A stretch of DNA of 14,260 nt from Lysobacteraceae bacterium (GTDB lineage Bacteria > Pseudomonadota > Gammaproteobacteria > Xanthomonadales > Xanthomonadaceae): the NCBI GenBank assembly GCA_027483745.1, contig JAIXTZ010000170.1, positions 1 to 14,260 of the forward strand. The letters run 5' to 3'. Under the pieces are notes generated by a model. The model searched no databases. It was not told where the DNA came from and saw only the letters and a program-made list of their open reading frames with translations. Numbering within the stretch: the first letter of the stretch is position 1; each line of letters begins with the position of its first letter. Below are positions 1 through 6,025 of the stretch, in pieces. The position numbers were made by a program, and so were the translations under genes.

Positions 1-46
1 CGAGGTTGAAGGTGAAGCTGTCGTAGTTGTCGATCATCAGCAGCAC
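1..46 (-). CDS. trpG: Anthranilate synthase glutaminase subunit, N-terminal fragment (cut by window edge)
   Basis: Only the first 15 codons are visible. Read leftwards from a GTG at 44-46 they give MLLMIDNYDSFTFNL, the signature start of TrpG/PabA glutamine amidotransferases, which supply ammonia from glutamine to TrpE. The GTG start is supported by GGAG at 53-56, six bases upstream, and by agreement with the usual MLLMIDNYDSFT start of this family. It lies 96 bp downstream of trpE on the same strand, so it probably belongs to the trp operon. PabA of folate synthesis has almost the same N-terminus and cannot be excluded from sequence alone, but adjacency to trpE favours TrpG, which may serve both pathways. 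The catalytic Cys-His-Glu lie outside the window. Confidence 0.85.
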   Translation of the reverse strand, partial: MLLMIDNYDSFTFNL

Positions 47-52
47 AACGGG

Positions 53-56
53 CTCC
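53..56 (-). promoter_or_regulatory. Shine-Dalgarno site of trpG
   Basis: GGAG on the minus strand, six bases before the GTG at 44-46. It decides the start of the truncated trpG, since codons upstream in this frame give no family-like sequence. The 47-142 interval otherwise shows no clear promoter or terminator, consistent with trpE-trpG co-transcription. Confidence 0.6.
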
Positions 57-142
57 GGCGGGGATGCTATCGGGGACGCGGCGAATTCTCGAGCGGGGCG
101 CAGTGTGCCAGAGGCCAGATCAACAGGTGATACCAGCGGGCT

Positions 143-1615
143 CTAGAGGCCCTTCGCCGCCTGCGCCACCGCGCGGAACAGCGCGCGGCTCTTGTTCATC
201 GTCTCCTCCCACTCCTTCTCGGGATCGGAGTCGAAGACGATGCCGGCACCCGCCTGCACGTGCAGCTGGCCGCCGGTGATCACCGCGGTGCGGATGGCGA
301 TGGCGGTGTCGGCGTCGCCCCACCAGTTCACGTAACCGACGGCACCGGCGTAGATGTTGCGCTGGTGGGGCTCGAGCTCGCGGATGATCTCTAGCGCGCG
401 GATCTTCGGCGCACCGCTCACCGTGCCCGCCGGGAAGGTCGCCTTCAGCACGTCGGCATAGGACAGACCATCCTTCAAGCGACCCTGCACTTCCGAAACG
501 ATGTGCATGACGTGGCTGTAGCGCTCGATGACGAACTGCTCGGGCACGCGCACGCTGCCCGCCTCGCTGACGCGGCCCGCATCGTTGCGGCCGAGGTCGA
601 TCAGCATCAGGTGCTCGGCGCGCTCCTTCGGGTCGGCGAGCAGTTCGGCTTCCAGCGCCTTGTCGGCGTCGGGCGTGGCGCCACGCGGGCGCGTGCCGGC
701 GATCGGGCGAACCGTCACCGTGCCCTGCTGCTGGCGCACGAGGATCTCCGGCGACGAACCCACGACCTGCAGCGCGCCGGTATCGAGGAAGTACATGTAG
801 GGCGAGGGATTCAGCGCCCGCAGCGCGCGATAGACATCGACCGGCCGCGCCTTGAAGGGGATCGACAGCCGCTGGCTGAGCACCACCTGGAAGGCGTCGC
901 CGGCGGCGATATAGTCCTTGGCCTTTAGCACGGCGGCCTTGAAGCCGTCCTTGCTGAAGCCACTGACGAAATCCGATTCATCGACGACGCCCGCATCGAG
1001 CACGTCCGGATAGCTGGCCCCGGCATGGCGCAGGCGGTGCACCAGCGAATCGAGCCGCGCCTGCGCGCGGGCCAGCGCCTGCGGCTCGGCCGGATCGGCA
1101 TGCACGACGAGGTAGAGCTTGCCCTTGAGGTTGTCGAATACGGCGAGCTCTTCGCTGAGCATCAGGAAGATCTCGGGCGTGCCGAGGTGGTCGGGCGCGA
1201 CCGGCTTGGCAAGCTTCGGCTCGATGTAGCCGATGCACTCGAAGCCGAACCAGCCAACGAGGCCACCGGTGAAGCCCGGCAAGCCGTCGATGCGCGGCAC
1301 CGAATAGGACGCGCGCAGGCGCTCGACCTCGCCCAGCGGATCGGCCAGTTCGCGCGTCTCGACGACCTCGCCGAACTCGCGCGTGGTCATCGCATGGCCA
1401 TGCACCGACCAGGTGCGACGCGCCGGCAGGCCGATGATGCTGTAGCGGCCCCAGTTCTCGCCGCCCTCGACCGACTCGAACAGGTAGGCGTTCGGGCCGT
1501 CGACCAGCTTCAGGTAGACCGACAGCGGGGTGTCGAGGTCGGAGAGCACCTCGCGCACGACCGGGATGCGGTTGTGGCCTTCGGCGGCGAGGCGGGAAAA
1601 CTCAGCGGTGTCCAT
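143..1615 (-). CDS. trpE: Anthranilate synthase component I
   Basis: A 490-residue TrpE, normal length for the family. It converts chorismate, with ammonia or glutamine through TrpG, to anthranilate, the first committed step of tryptophan synthesis in the cytoplasm. The N-terminal domain holds the tryptophan feedback motif as YLFES (about residues 44-48; LLES in E. coli). The C-terminal chorismate-binding domain shows PIAGTRPRG (304-312), LIDLGRNDAGRVS (338-350), FPAGTVSGAPKIRA (394-407) and AGAGIVFDSDPEKEW (455-469, containing the Mg-binding glutamate region). The ATG start matches typical N-termini of relatives; no clear Shine-Dalgarno precedes it. The stop is TAG. trpG follows after 96 bp. 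No leader peptide with tandem Trp codons is visible in 1616-1763, so classical attenuation of the E. coli kind is not indicated. PabB is the alternative, but this motif set and the trpG neighbour fit TrpE. Confidence 0.97.
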   Translation of the reverse strand: MDTAEFSRLAAEGHNRIPVVREVLSDLDTPLSVYLKLVDGPNAYLFESVEGGENWGRYSIIGLPARRTWSVHGHAMTTREFGEVVETRELADPLGEVERLRASYSVPRIDGLPGFTGGLVGWFGFECIGYIEPKLAKPVAPDHLGTPEIFLMLSEELAVFDNLKGKLYLVVHADPAEPQALARAQARLDSLVHRLRHAGASYPDVLDAGVVDESDFVSGFSKDGFKAAVLKAKDYIAAGDAFQVVLSQRLSIPFKARPVDVYRALRALNPSPYMYFLDTGALQVVGSSPEILVRQQQGTVTVRPIAGTRPRGATPDADKALEAELLADPKERAEHLMLIDLGRNDAGRVSEAGSVRVPEQFVIERYSHVMHIVSEVQGRLKDGLSYADVLKATFPAGTVSGAPKIRALEIIRELEPHQRNIYAGAVGYVNWWGDADTAIAIRTAVITGGQLHVQAGAGIVFDSDPEKEWEETMNKSRALFRAVAQAAKGL

Positions 1616-1734
1616 CGAGGCGTGGCGAGCGGCAGAGGCCGCGGATCGGAGGGCCCCGCAGTATGCCAGCGCGGCCCCGACGAACTGTCATGGAGAGGCG
1701 ACAGACTTCGCCACGCATCGACAGGGACGAAACG

Positions 1735-1752
1735 GGGGCCACGGACGGCCCC
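1735..1752 (-). terminator. Hairpin just past the sensor kinase stop, possible weak terminator
   Basis: A perfect 6-bp GC stem (GGGGCC / GGCCCC) with a six-base loop starts 12 bases beyond the kinase stop codon on the minus strand. It is followed only by CGTTTCGT, not a real U-tract, so termination would be weak. The rest of 1616-1734 shows no other clear element except a doubtful trpE promoter. Confidence 0.3.
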
Positions 1753-1763
1753 ACCCTGGCCGG

Positions 1764-3782
1764 TCAGCCCCGGGCGCCGTCGCCTCCCGGCGCACGACGC
1801 AACGGCAGCCGCAGGCGGAACACCACGCCGCTGCCGTCCTCCAGGTTGTCCGCCTCCGCGATGCCGCCGTGGGCGGTCGCGACCAGCTTCACGACATGGA
1901 GGCCGAAGCCGAGATGGACGGCGCCATCCGCGGTCCGAGAGCGCTCACGCAGCGAAACCAGCGAATCGAACAGCCGATGGCGCATGGCCTCAGGCAGGCG
2001 CGGCCCGGTGTTGCGGACCTCGATCGCCACGTCGCGGACGCCACGCTTCAATGCGATGCCGATCTCGCCGTCGTGCGGCGTGAATCCGCGGGCATTGTCG
2101 ACCAGCTTGTCGAGGGCCTGGACGAGCAGCTCCGGGGCGCCATGGATCGGGCAGGCACCGTCGAGGCCCTCCAGCCGCAGCCGGCGCGGCGACAGCATGT
2201 CGCGGTAGCCCTCACCGACATCGGCCAACAGACGCGAAAGATCGAACGCTTCGTGCTCGGCCGCGGCGATCGCGTGCTCGATGCGCGTCGCCTCGCTCAT
2301 CGTGCGGACGAGCTGCCCCATGCGCTCCACGCCGTCGCGGGCGCGGGCGACGTAGGGCCGCGCGTCGGCCGGCAGCGCGGCGAGATCGAGGTTGTCGAGC
2401 GAACTGCGGACGATGGCCAACGGCGTCTGCAGCTCGTGCGAGAGCTTGCTGCTGAGCGAACGCAGGTAGCTGGTGTAGGCCGCGATCTCGTCGAGCAGCT
2501 GCGAAAAGCTGCGCGACAGATCGCCGATCTCATCGCGAGCCGTGGACACCTCGAATCGCCGCACCTCGCCGCTGCGATCAAGCGCCTGCTCGGCGGCATC
2601 GCGCAGCCGGCGGATGCGCTGGGAAAGGCGCGTGGCGAACAGGAAGGCCACGCCGCCAGAGGCGAGGAAAGCCACGAGCGTCAGGCCGAGCAGGTGCGCT
2701 GCCGCTCGATCGGCCAGCAGCAGGGCTTCGGCGTTGCTGCGCTCCAGCCGGAGCACCGCGCGAACCTCGCCGTCCACGCGCACCGGCACCGCGCTGCTGA
2801 GGATCAGCCGCGTGCCTTGGGGATCACGGCGCCAACGTGAATCCACCCGACCCTCCGCGGCGGCAAGCCGCTCGGGACGATCGTCACGCCGAGGGGAGGC
2901 CGCCGCATCCGGCGGATCGAGCTTGGCGGCATCGAGCATCGCGCGATACAGCAGGCGCCGCCACGACAGCACGTCATCGCCGGCGGCGTCCGCGCGCAGC
3001 GTGCCGTCCGCTGCCAAGGTCCATCCGCGAGCATCGACCACGACAGCGCGAACCTCGCCGGGCACCAGGGCGCCGAGCTCTCGCTGCAGGCGCGGCGAGG
3101 GGCGGTACAGGGCGAAGCGTGGAGACGCGGACTCGGTGACGCCCCCGCCGCCATCGGCATCGCGACGGATGATGCGCAACGCGTCGAGCGCGAGGCCCTG
3201 CGGCAAGGCGAGCTCGACGGCATACCCACCGGCGGTCTCGCGCCATCCGCCTTCGGCGAGCACGGGCGCAGCGCCACCGTCGGGAGCGGCCGCGCGCGTG
3301 CCGCCATCGGCGCGCGCCGCCATCTTCAGACGCATCGGGCCGAGGCTGGTGTCGAGTTCGAGCAGCACCGCATCGATCGCGAGGTCGCCGGGCCAATGCG
3401 CCTCGCCGCGCTGCGGCGTCGCGTCGTCGACAGCGACGAAGATCAGGCGACGGTCGTTGTAGTGCCCGACGGCGAACCGCACCCCCGGGAGCGCGCGCTC
3501 CGATTCCAAGGGCGAAGCGATGTCACCCCAATCAGCGACGTCACCATCGAGACGCGGCGACGCCGGCAGGGCATGCACCGGCAGCGACGGTCCGCTCGGC
3601 GGCAGCACGGCCGACCGCAAGGCAAGGCTCCGAGCGAGGGCCTCACCCGAGGCTTCCAGCGCCTGCTGCTGGCCTTGGCGGAGCAGGCTCTCCATTTGCA
3701 CCAAGGCCTGCCACGCGGCCCATGGCAGCACCAGCGCGACGAGTGCGAGCAGCAGGAGCTGGCGACGCAGGCTCAGTCGCAC
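1764..3782 (-). CDS. pdsS: PdsS-like sensor histidine kinase with CBM9-like periplasmic domain
   Basis: A 672-residue membrane sensor kinase. TM1 is about residues 8-26 and TM2 about 362-384, enclosing a large periplasmic domain. Residues about 77-225 look like a CBM9/DOMON-type beta-sandwich: LDGDVADW near 78-85, LIFVAVDD at 113-120 and AVLLELD at 138-144. A HAMP-like linker follows TM2. The HisKA box has the phospho-acceptor His449 in SHELQTP. The ATPase domain has an N-box (DKLVDNA, Asn563) and an unusual G1 box, NTGPRLP (591-597), where DxGxG is expected; GFGLHVVKL (625-633) forms the later glycine box. Length, RLFDSLVS and pairing with the upstream regulator match the PdsS family (sortase-associated kinases, TIGR03785 as I recall it). 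The start is GTG at 3780-3782; the next ATG would delete TM1. It lies 37 bp after the regulator in the same operon. No sortase or LPXTG target is in the window. Confidence 0.82.
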   Translation of the reverse strand: MRLSLRRQLLLLALVALVLPWAAWQALVQMESLLRQGQQQALEASGEALARSLALRSAVLPPSGPSLPVHALPASPRLDGDVADWGDIASPLESERALPGVRFAVGHYNDRRLIFVAVDDATPQRGEAHWPGDLAIDAVLLELDTSLGPMRLKMAARADGGTRAAAPDGGAAPVLAEGGWRETAGGYAVELALPQGLALDALRIIRRDADGGGGVTESASPRFALYRPSPRLQRELGALVPGEVRAVVVDARGWTLAADGTLRADAAGDDVLSWRRLLYRAMLDAAKLDPPDAAASPRRDDRPERLAAAEGRVDSRWRRDPQGTRLILSSAVPVRVDGEVRAVLRLERSNAEALLLADRAAAHLLGLTLVAFLASGGVAFLFATRLSQRIRRLRDAAEQALDRSGEVRRFEVSTARDEIGDLSRSFSQLLDEIAAYTSYLRSLSSKLSHELQTPLAIVRSSLDNLDLAALPADARPYVARARDGVERMGQLVRTMSEATRIEHAIAAAEHEAFDLSRLLADVGEGYRDMLSPRRLRLEGLDGACPIHGAPELLVQALDKLVDNARGFTPHDGEIGIALKRGVRDVAIEVRNTGPRLPEAMRHRLFDSLVSLRERSRTADGAVHLGFGLHVVKLVATAHGGIAEADNLEDGSGVVFRLRLPLRRAPGGDGARG

Positions 3783-3819
3783 GCCGGGCCCATCGGCTTC
3801 GGTAAGCGGCGTGTGCCGC

Positions 3820-4509
3820 TCATGGCCGCCATCGGTAGCCGGCGCCGTGCACCGTATCGACTTCGTCGAACGCAGTGTCGATGGCCTGGAACTTCCGGCG
3901 GATGCGCTTGATGTGGGAGGTCACCGTGGCGTCGTCGACCACGACCTGCGCCTCGCGCATCAGCTGCTCGCGGTTCTTGACGTGGCCCGGGTGGCGTACC
4001 AGCGCATGCACGATCCAGAACTCGGTGACGGTGAGCGGCACGGCCTCGCCGTTCCAGCTCACCTGCATGCGCTCGAACTCGAGCTTCAGGCCGCGCAGGA
4101 CGATCACCGAATCGCGGGTGGCCGGCGCGCGCAGCGCCTCGACCCGGCGGAGCAGCGCGTGGATGCGCGCGGTGATGTGCGGCAGCGAGACGCCCTTGCT
4201 CAGGTAGTCGTCGGCGCCGAGGCGCAGGCCGGAAATCACGTCGAGCTCGGAATCGCGGGCGGTCAGGAAGAGGATGGGCAGGCTGGCCGAGCGCGCCCGG
4301 AGCTCGCGGCACAGCTCGTAGCCGCCCTCCAGCTCGTCGCCCAGGCCGACGTCGATCATCACGAGATCGGGCAGCTTGGCGGCGAACGCGGCACGGGCTT
4401 CCGGGCGAGAGGCATAGGCCGACACCGCGAAGCCGTGCTTGCGCAGGGCCTCGGCGTAGTTGTCACGGATGGCGGGTTCGTCTTCGACGATGGCGATGGC
4501 GTGGGTCAT
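3820..4509 (-). CDS. pdsR: PdsR-like response regulator, OmpR family
   Basis: A 229-residue two-domain regulator. The receiver domain (about 1-122) has the acidic pair Glu9-Asp10, phospho-acceptor Asp53 in MIDVGLGDE, Thr83 in FLTARDS and Lys105 in YLSKG. A winged-helix DNA-binding domain (about 130-228) ends in IKRIRRKFQ and GYRWRP. Motifs such as VGLGDELEGGYELCREL, TEFWIVHAL and HPGHVK match my memory of PdsR, the regulator of proteobacterial dedicated sortase systems (TIGR03787). The start is ATG at 4507-4509; the open frame extends further upstream, but MTHAIAIVEDEP is the normal receiver start. An extended -10-like element ends 7 bases before this ATG, which suggests a leaderless mRNA. 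Its partner kinase follows after 37 bp. It probably acts on its own intergenic region and the divergent small ORFs, which is inference. Confidence 0.85.
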   Translation of the reverse strand: MTHAIAIVEDEPAIRDNYAEALRKHGFAVSAYASRPEARAAFAAKLPDLVMIDVGLGDELEGGYELCRELRARSASLPILFLTARDSELDVISGLRLGADDYLSKGVSLPHITARIHALLRRVEALRAPATRDSVIVLRGLKLEFERMQVSWNGEAVPLTVTEFWIVHALVRHPGHVKNREQLMREAQVVVDDATVTSHIKRIRRKFQAIDTAFDEVDTVHGAGYRWRP

Positions 4510-4516
4510 GGCCGCC

Positions 4517-4524
4517 AGTCTAGC
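4517..4524 (-). promoter_or_regulatory. Extended -10-like element of pdsR, leaderless arrangement
   Basis: On the minus strand GCTAGACT (TAGACT against TATAAT) lies 7 bases before the pdsR ATG, so transcription would start at or within a base or two of the A of ATG. No convincing Shine-Dalgarno precedes the ATG. The same layout appears before the cytochrome c gene at 6409-6416. No good -35 hexamer is seen. Confidence 0.45.
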
Positions 4525-4598
4525 GGCGCTTCCCTGCGCAGGAAGGCGCTGCCCGCGATTTGCCATGACGCGTCCCAAGCCCGCCGCGAGGCGGCCGG

Positions 4599-4626
4599 CG
4601 CACGGCATTTCGCACGGATGAAATGC
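4599..4626. repeat. Operator-like direct and inverted repeats between pdsR and the small ORFs
   Basis: CGCACGG occurs at 4599-4605 and again at 4611-4617, with starts 12 bp apart, close to one helical turn, as in tandem half-sites of OmpR-family regulators. Overlapping it is a perfect 7-bp inverted repeat, GCATTTC at 4605-4611 and GAAATGC at 4620-4626, separated by 8 bp. The site lies 8 bp upstream of the Shine-Dalgarno of the first small ORF. A role as PdsR operator is inference; the inverted repeat could also fold in the small-ORF mRNA leader. Confidence 0.4.
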
Positions 4627-4633
4627 AGCTCAC

Positions 4634-4639
4634 GGAGGA
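4634..4639 (+). promoter_or_regulatory. Strong Shine-Dalgarno of the 50-residue membrane peptide
   Basis: GGAGGA, seven bases before the ATG at 4647. It is one of the best ribosome sites in the window and the main evidence that this short frame is translated. Confidence 0.6.
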
Positions 4640-4646
4640 TGCCCCC

Positions 4647-4799
4647 ATGCCCACATCGAGTTTCCGACGCGCCCCGGTAGGGCGCGATCACCGCGTCACC
4701 GCCTCACCCCGATTCCGTGCCGAACGCGGCGCCCTCTGGCTCGGACTCGGCCTGTGTTTCGCCACCCTGTTCGTGCTGCGCGCCACCGACCCCCGCTGA
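4647..4799 (+). CDS. Small single-helix membrane peptide, unknown function
   Basis: A 50-residue frame read directly from the sequence. It starts ATG after GGAGGA at ideal spacing and ends TGA. Residues 1-28 are hydrophilic and rich in arginine (FRRAPVGRDHR and RFRAERG). Residues about 30-44 form one hydrophobic helix (LWLGLGLCFATLFVL), followed by RATDPR. By the positive-inside rule the arginine-rich N-terminus should be cytoplasmic with a very short periplasmic tail. It is divergent from pdsR and 11 bp ahead of a second small frame with its own Shine-Dalgarno. I recognise no family. The neighbourhood suggests a small partner or target of the two-component system, for example a kinase modulator, but nothing in the sequence proves that. 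The alternative is a chance frame. Confidence 0.55.
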   Translation: MPTSSFRRAPVGRDHRVTASPRFRAERGALWLGLGLCFATLFVLRATDPR

Positions 4800-4800
4800 A

Positions 4801-4805
4801 AGGAG
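4801..4805 (+). promoter_or_regulatory. Shine-Dalgarno of the second small ORF
   Basis: AGGAG, five bases before the ATG at 4811 and one base after the stop of the preceding peptide (A of AAAGGAG overlaps the stop context). This fixes the start of the second frame and implies translational coupling. Confidence 0.5.
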
Positions 4806-4810
4806 TCCCG

Positions 4811-5140
4811 ATGAGCCTCGAGATCGAACTGCCCCCCGGCGCCGCGCTGCCCCGCGGCGCGCACTTCGGTGAACCGCCCCGCGATGCCGCGCTGGCCTTG
4901 GCGCGATTCCTCGGCCGCGTGCCGACGCCGCCCAGTGATGCCGAGATGGCCCGGCGCTGCGGCTCAGCCGCGGGCGGCGGCCACTTCGGCACGCATCGTC
5001 GCGATGACGTCGGCGTAGTCCGGCGCATTGAAGATGGCCGAGCCGGCGACGAAGGTGTCGGCACCCGCGGCCGCGATACGGCCGATGTTGTCGGCCTTGA
5101 CGCCGCCGTCCACTTCGAGACGGATGGGCTTGCCGCTTGA
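4811..5140 (+). CDS. Second small ORF, hypothetical, 3' half antisense to rpe
   Basis: The frame starts with ATG after AGGAG and runs for 109 codons. The first 51 codons (to 4963) lie in sequence free of other genes and encode [10 protein letters not shown]... with an amphipathic stretch, [12 protein letters not shown]. From 4964 the frame is exactly antisense to the 3' end of rpe and becomes a monotonous R/G/D/V-rich sequence, as expected from reading a GC-rich gene backwards. A long antisense coding overlap is rare, so either the C-terminus is not selected protein, or the gene was truncated when it came to lie against rpe, or a frameshift hides the true stop. No signal peptide or membrane helix is evident. 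I recognise no family. It follows the 50-residue peptide by 11 bp and is probably co-transcribed. Confidence 0.35.
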   Translation: MSLEIELPPGAALPRGAHFGEPPRDAALALARFLGRVPTPPSDAEMARRCGSAAGGGHFGTHRRDDVGVVRRIEDGRAGDEGVGTRGRDTADVVGLDAAVHFETDGLAA

Positions 5141-5638
5141 ATCGATGCGCTTGCGGATCGCCTCGATCTTGCGCAGCGCGGAATCGATGAAGCTCTGGCC
5201 GCCGAAGCCGGGGTTCACGCTCATCACCAGCACGAGGTCGAGGTTCTCCAACGTGTAGTCGAGGACCTCGAGCGGCGTGGCCGGGTTCAGCACGAGGCCG
5301 GCCTGGCAGCCGTGGGACTTGATGAGCTGGATCGTGCGGTCGACGTGGCGGCTGGCTTCGGGATGGAAGCTGATCACCGAGGCGCCGGCCTTGGCGAAAT
5401 CCGGAACGATGCGGTCGACCGGTTCCACCATCAGGTGCACGTCGATCGGCGCGGTGATGCCGTGCTTGCGCAGGGCCTCGCAGACCAGCGGGCCGATGGT
5501 CAGGTTCGGCACGTAGTGGTTGTCCATCACGTCGAAGTGCACCCAGTCCGCACCCGCCTTCAGAACAGCGTTGACCTCGTCGCCCAAGCGGGCGAAGTCG
5601 GCGGAGAGGATCGACGGGGCGATGACGCAGTTCGACAT
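4964..5638 (-). CDS. rpe: Ribulose-phosphate 3-epimerase
   Basis: A 224-residue cytoplasmic TIM-barrel enzyme of normal length, interconverting D-ribulose 5-phosphate and D-xylulose 5-phosphate in the pentose phosphate pathway. Motifs in order: [12 protein letters not shown] (7-18), [18 protein letters not shown] (33-50, with metal ligand His34 and catalytic acid/base Asp36), IDVHLMV (65-71, metal ligand His68), [12 protein letters not shown] (139-150, phosphate loop) and LEVDGG (174-179, catalytic Asp177). The ATG start gives [11 protein letters not shown], matching relatives. It is the last gene of a minus-strand cluster behind a cytochrome c and a J-domain gene, 59 bp after the latter. In many gammaproteobacteria rpe is followed by gph and trpE; here the small ORFs and the PdsRS pair lie in that position. 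Confidence 0.97.
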   Translation of the reverse strand: MSNCVIAPSILSADFARLGDEVNAVLKAGADWVHFDVMDNHYVPNLTIGPLVCEALRKHGITAPIDVHLMVEPVDRIVPDFAKAGASVISFHPEASRHVDRTIQLIKSHGCQAGLVLNPATPLEVLDYTLENLDLVLVMSVNPGFGGQSFIDSALRKIEAIRKRIDSSGKPIRLEVDGGVKADNIGRIAAAGADTFVAGSAIFNAPDYADVIATMRAEVAAARG

Positions 5639-5680
5639 GACGGGGCTCGCTGGGCGGATCGATTCGGGAAAGGCGCGTGG

Positions 5681-5697
5681 GCGCCGCGCTGCGGCGC
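5681..5697 (-). repeat. Intergenic GC hairpin between the J-domain gene and rpe
   Basis: A perfect 7-bp inverted repeat (GCGCCGC / GCGGCGC) with a 3-base loop touches the stop codon of the J-domain gene at 5698-5700. There is no U-tract on either strand, so it is more likely an mRNA stability or processing hairpin, or a transcriptional pause, than an intrinsic terminator. Confidence 0.4.
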
Positions 5698-6024
5698 TCA
5701 GCGCTCGCGCCGACGCTGCTGGATGAGGTCGTAGGCGCGGTTGATCTCGCGCAGTCGTTCGTCCGCCTGTGCGCGCAGTTCCGGCGCGGCGCCTTCGAGC
5801 TTGTCCGGGTGGTACTGCGAGACGAGGCGCTGCCAGGCGCGACGGATGGTCTCGTCGTCGGCGCTGGGGTCAACGTCGAGCACCATGTAGGGGTCCGGCC
5901 CACCGCGGCGGAACCAGCCGCGGTCGAAGCCCATGCCAATCAGCGCGCCCAACACGCCCCCGGCCGGATGGCGCAGGAGCAGCCAGCCGGCGAGGAACCC
6001 AAGGATCGTGCCGTACCAGCGCAT
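5698..6024 (-). CDS. Membrane-anchored J-domain protein, DjlA-like without TerB domain
   Basis: A 108-residue protein. The N-terminus, about residues 5-33, is one glycine-rich hydrophobic segment of the type seen in DjlA membrane anchors. It is followed by a J-domain (about 44-105) with the HPD tripeptide at 72-74 that stimulates DnaK ATPase. Expected orientation is N-out with the J-domain in the cytoplasm, recruiting DnaK to the inner membrane. The central TerB-like region of full DjlA (about 270 residues) is absent. The start ATG at 6022-6024 was chosen because MRWYG opens the membrane anchor; the open frame upstream of it is antisense-like arginine-rich sequence. It overlaps tightly with the cytochrome c gene: that stop (6026-6028) is one base before this ATG, so translation is probably coupled. 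rpe follows. Confidence 0.8.
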   Translation of the reverse strand: MRWYGTILGFLAGWLLLRHPAGGVLGALIGMGFDRGWFRRGGPDPYMVLDVDPSADDETIRRAWQRLVSQYHPDKLEGAAPELRAQADERLREINRAYDLIQQRRRER

Positions 6025-6025
6025 C

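Noticed and set aside
83..147. EcoRI/XhoI-like GAATTCTCGAG and an XbaI-like TCTAGA close together, suggesting vector or adaptor sequence
   Set aside because: The surrounding sequence continues naturally into trpE and trpG with normal composition; the sites are most likely coincidence.
1660..1691. trpE promoter made of CATACT (-10) and ATGACA (-35) on the minus strand
   Set aside because: The spacer is 20 bp, too long for a normal sigma-70 promoter; the -10 alone is too weak to list.
1025..2083. Long plus-strand frame across trpE and the kinase
   Set aside because: Antisense to two clear genes; composition is the R/A/H-rich shadow typical of GC-rich DNA and it shows no domain.
4560..4588. 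TTGCCA as a -35 box for the small ORFs
   Set aside because: No acceptable -10 at 16-18 bp spacing; the sequence there is all G/C.
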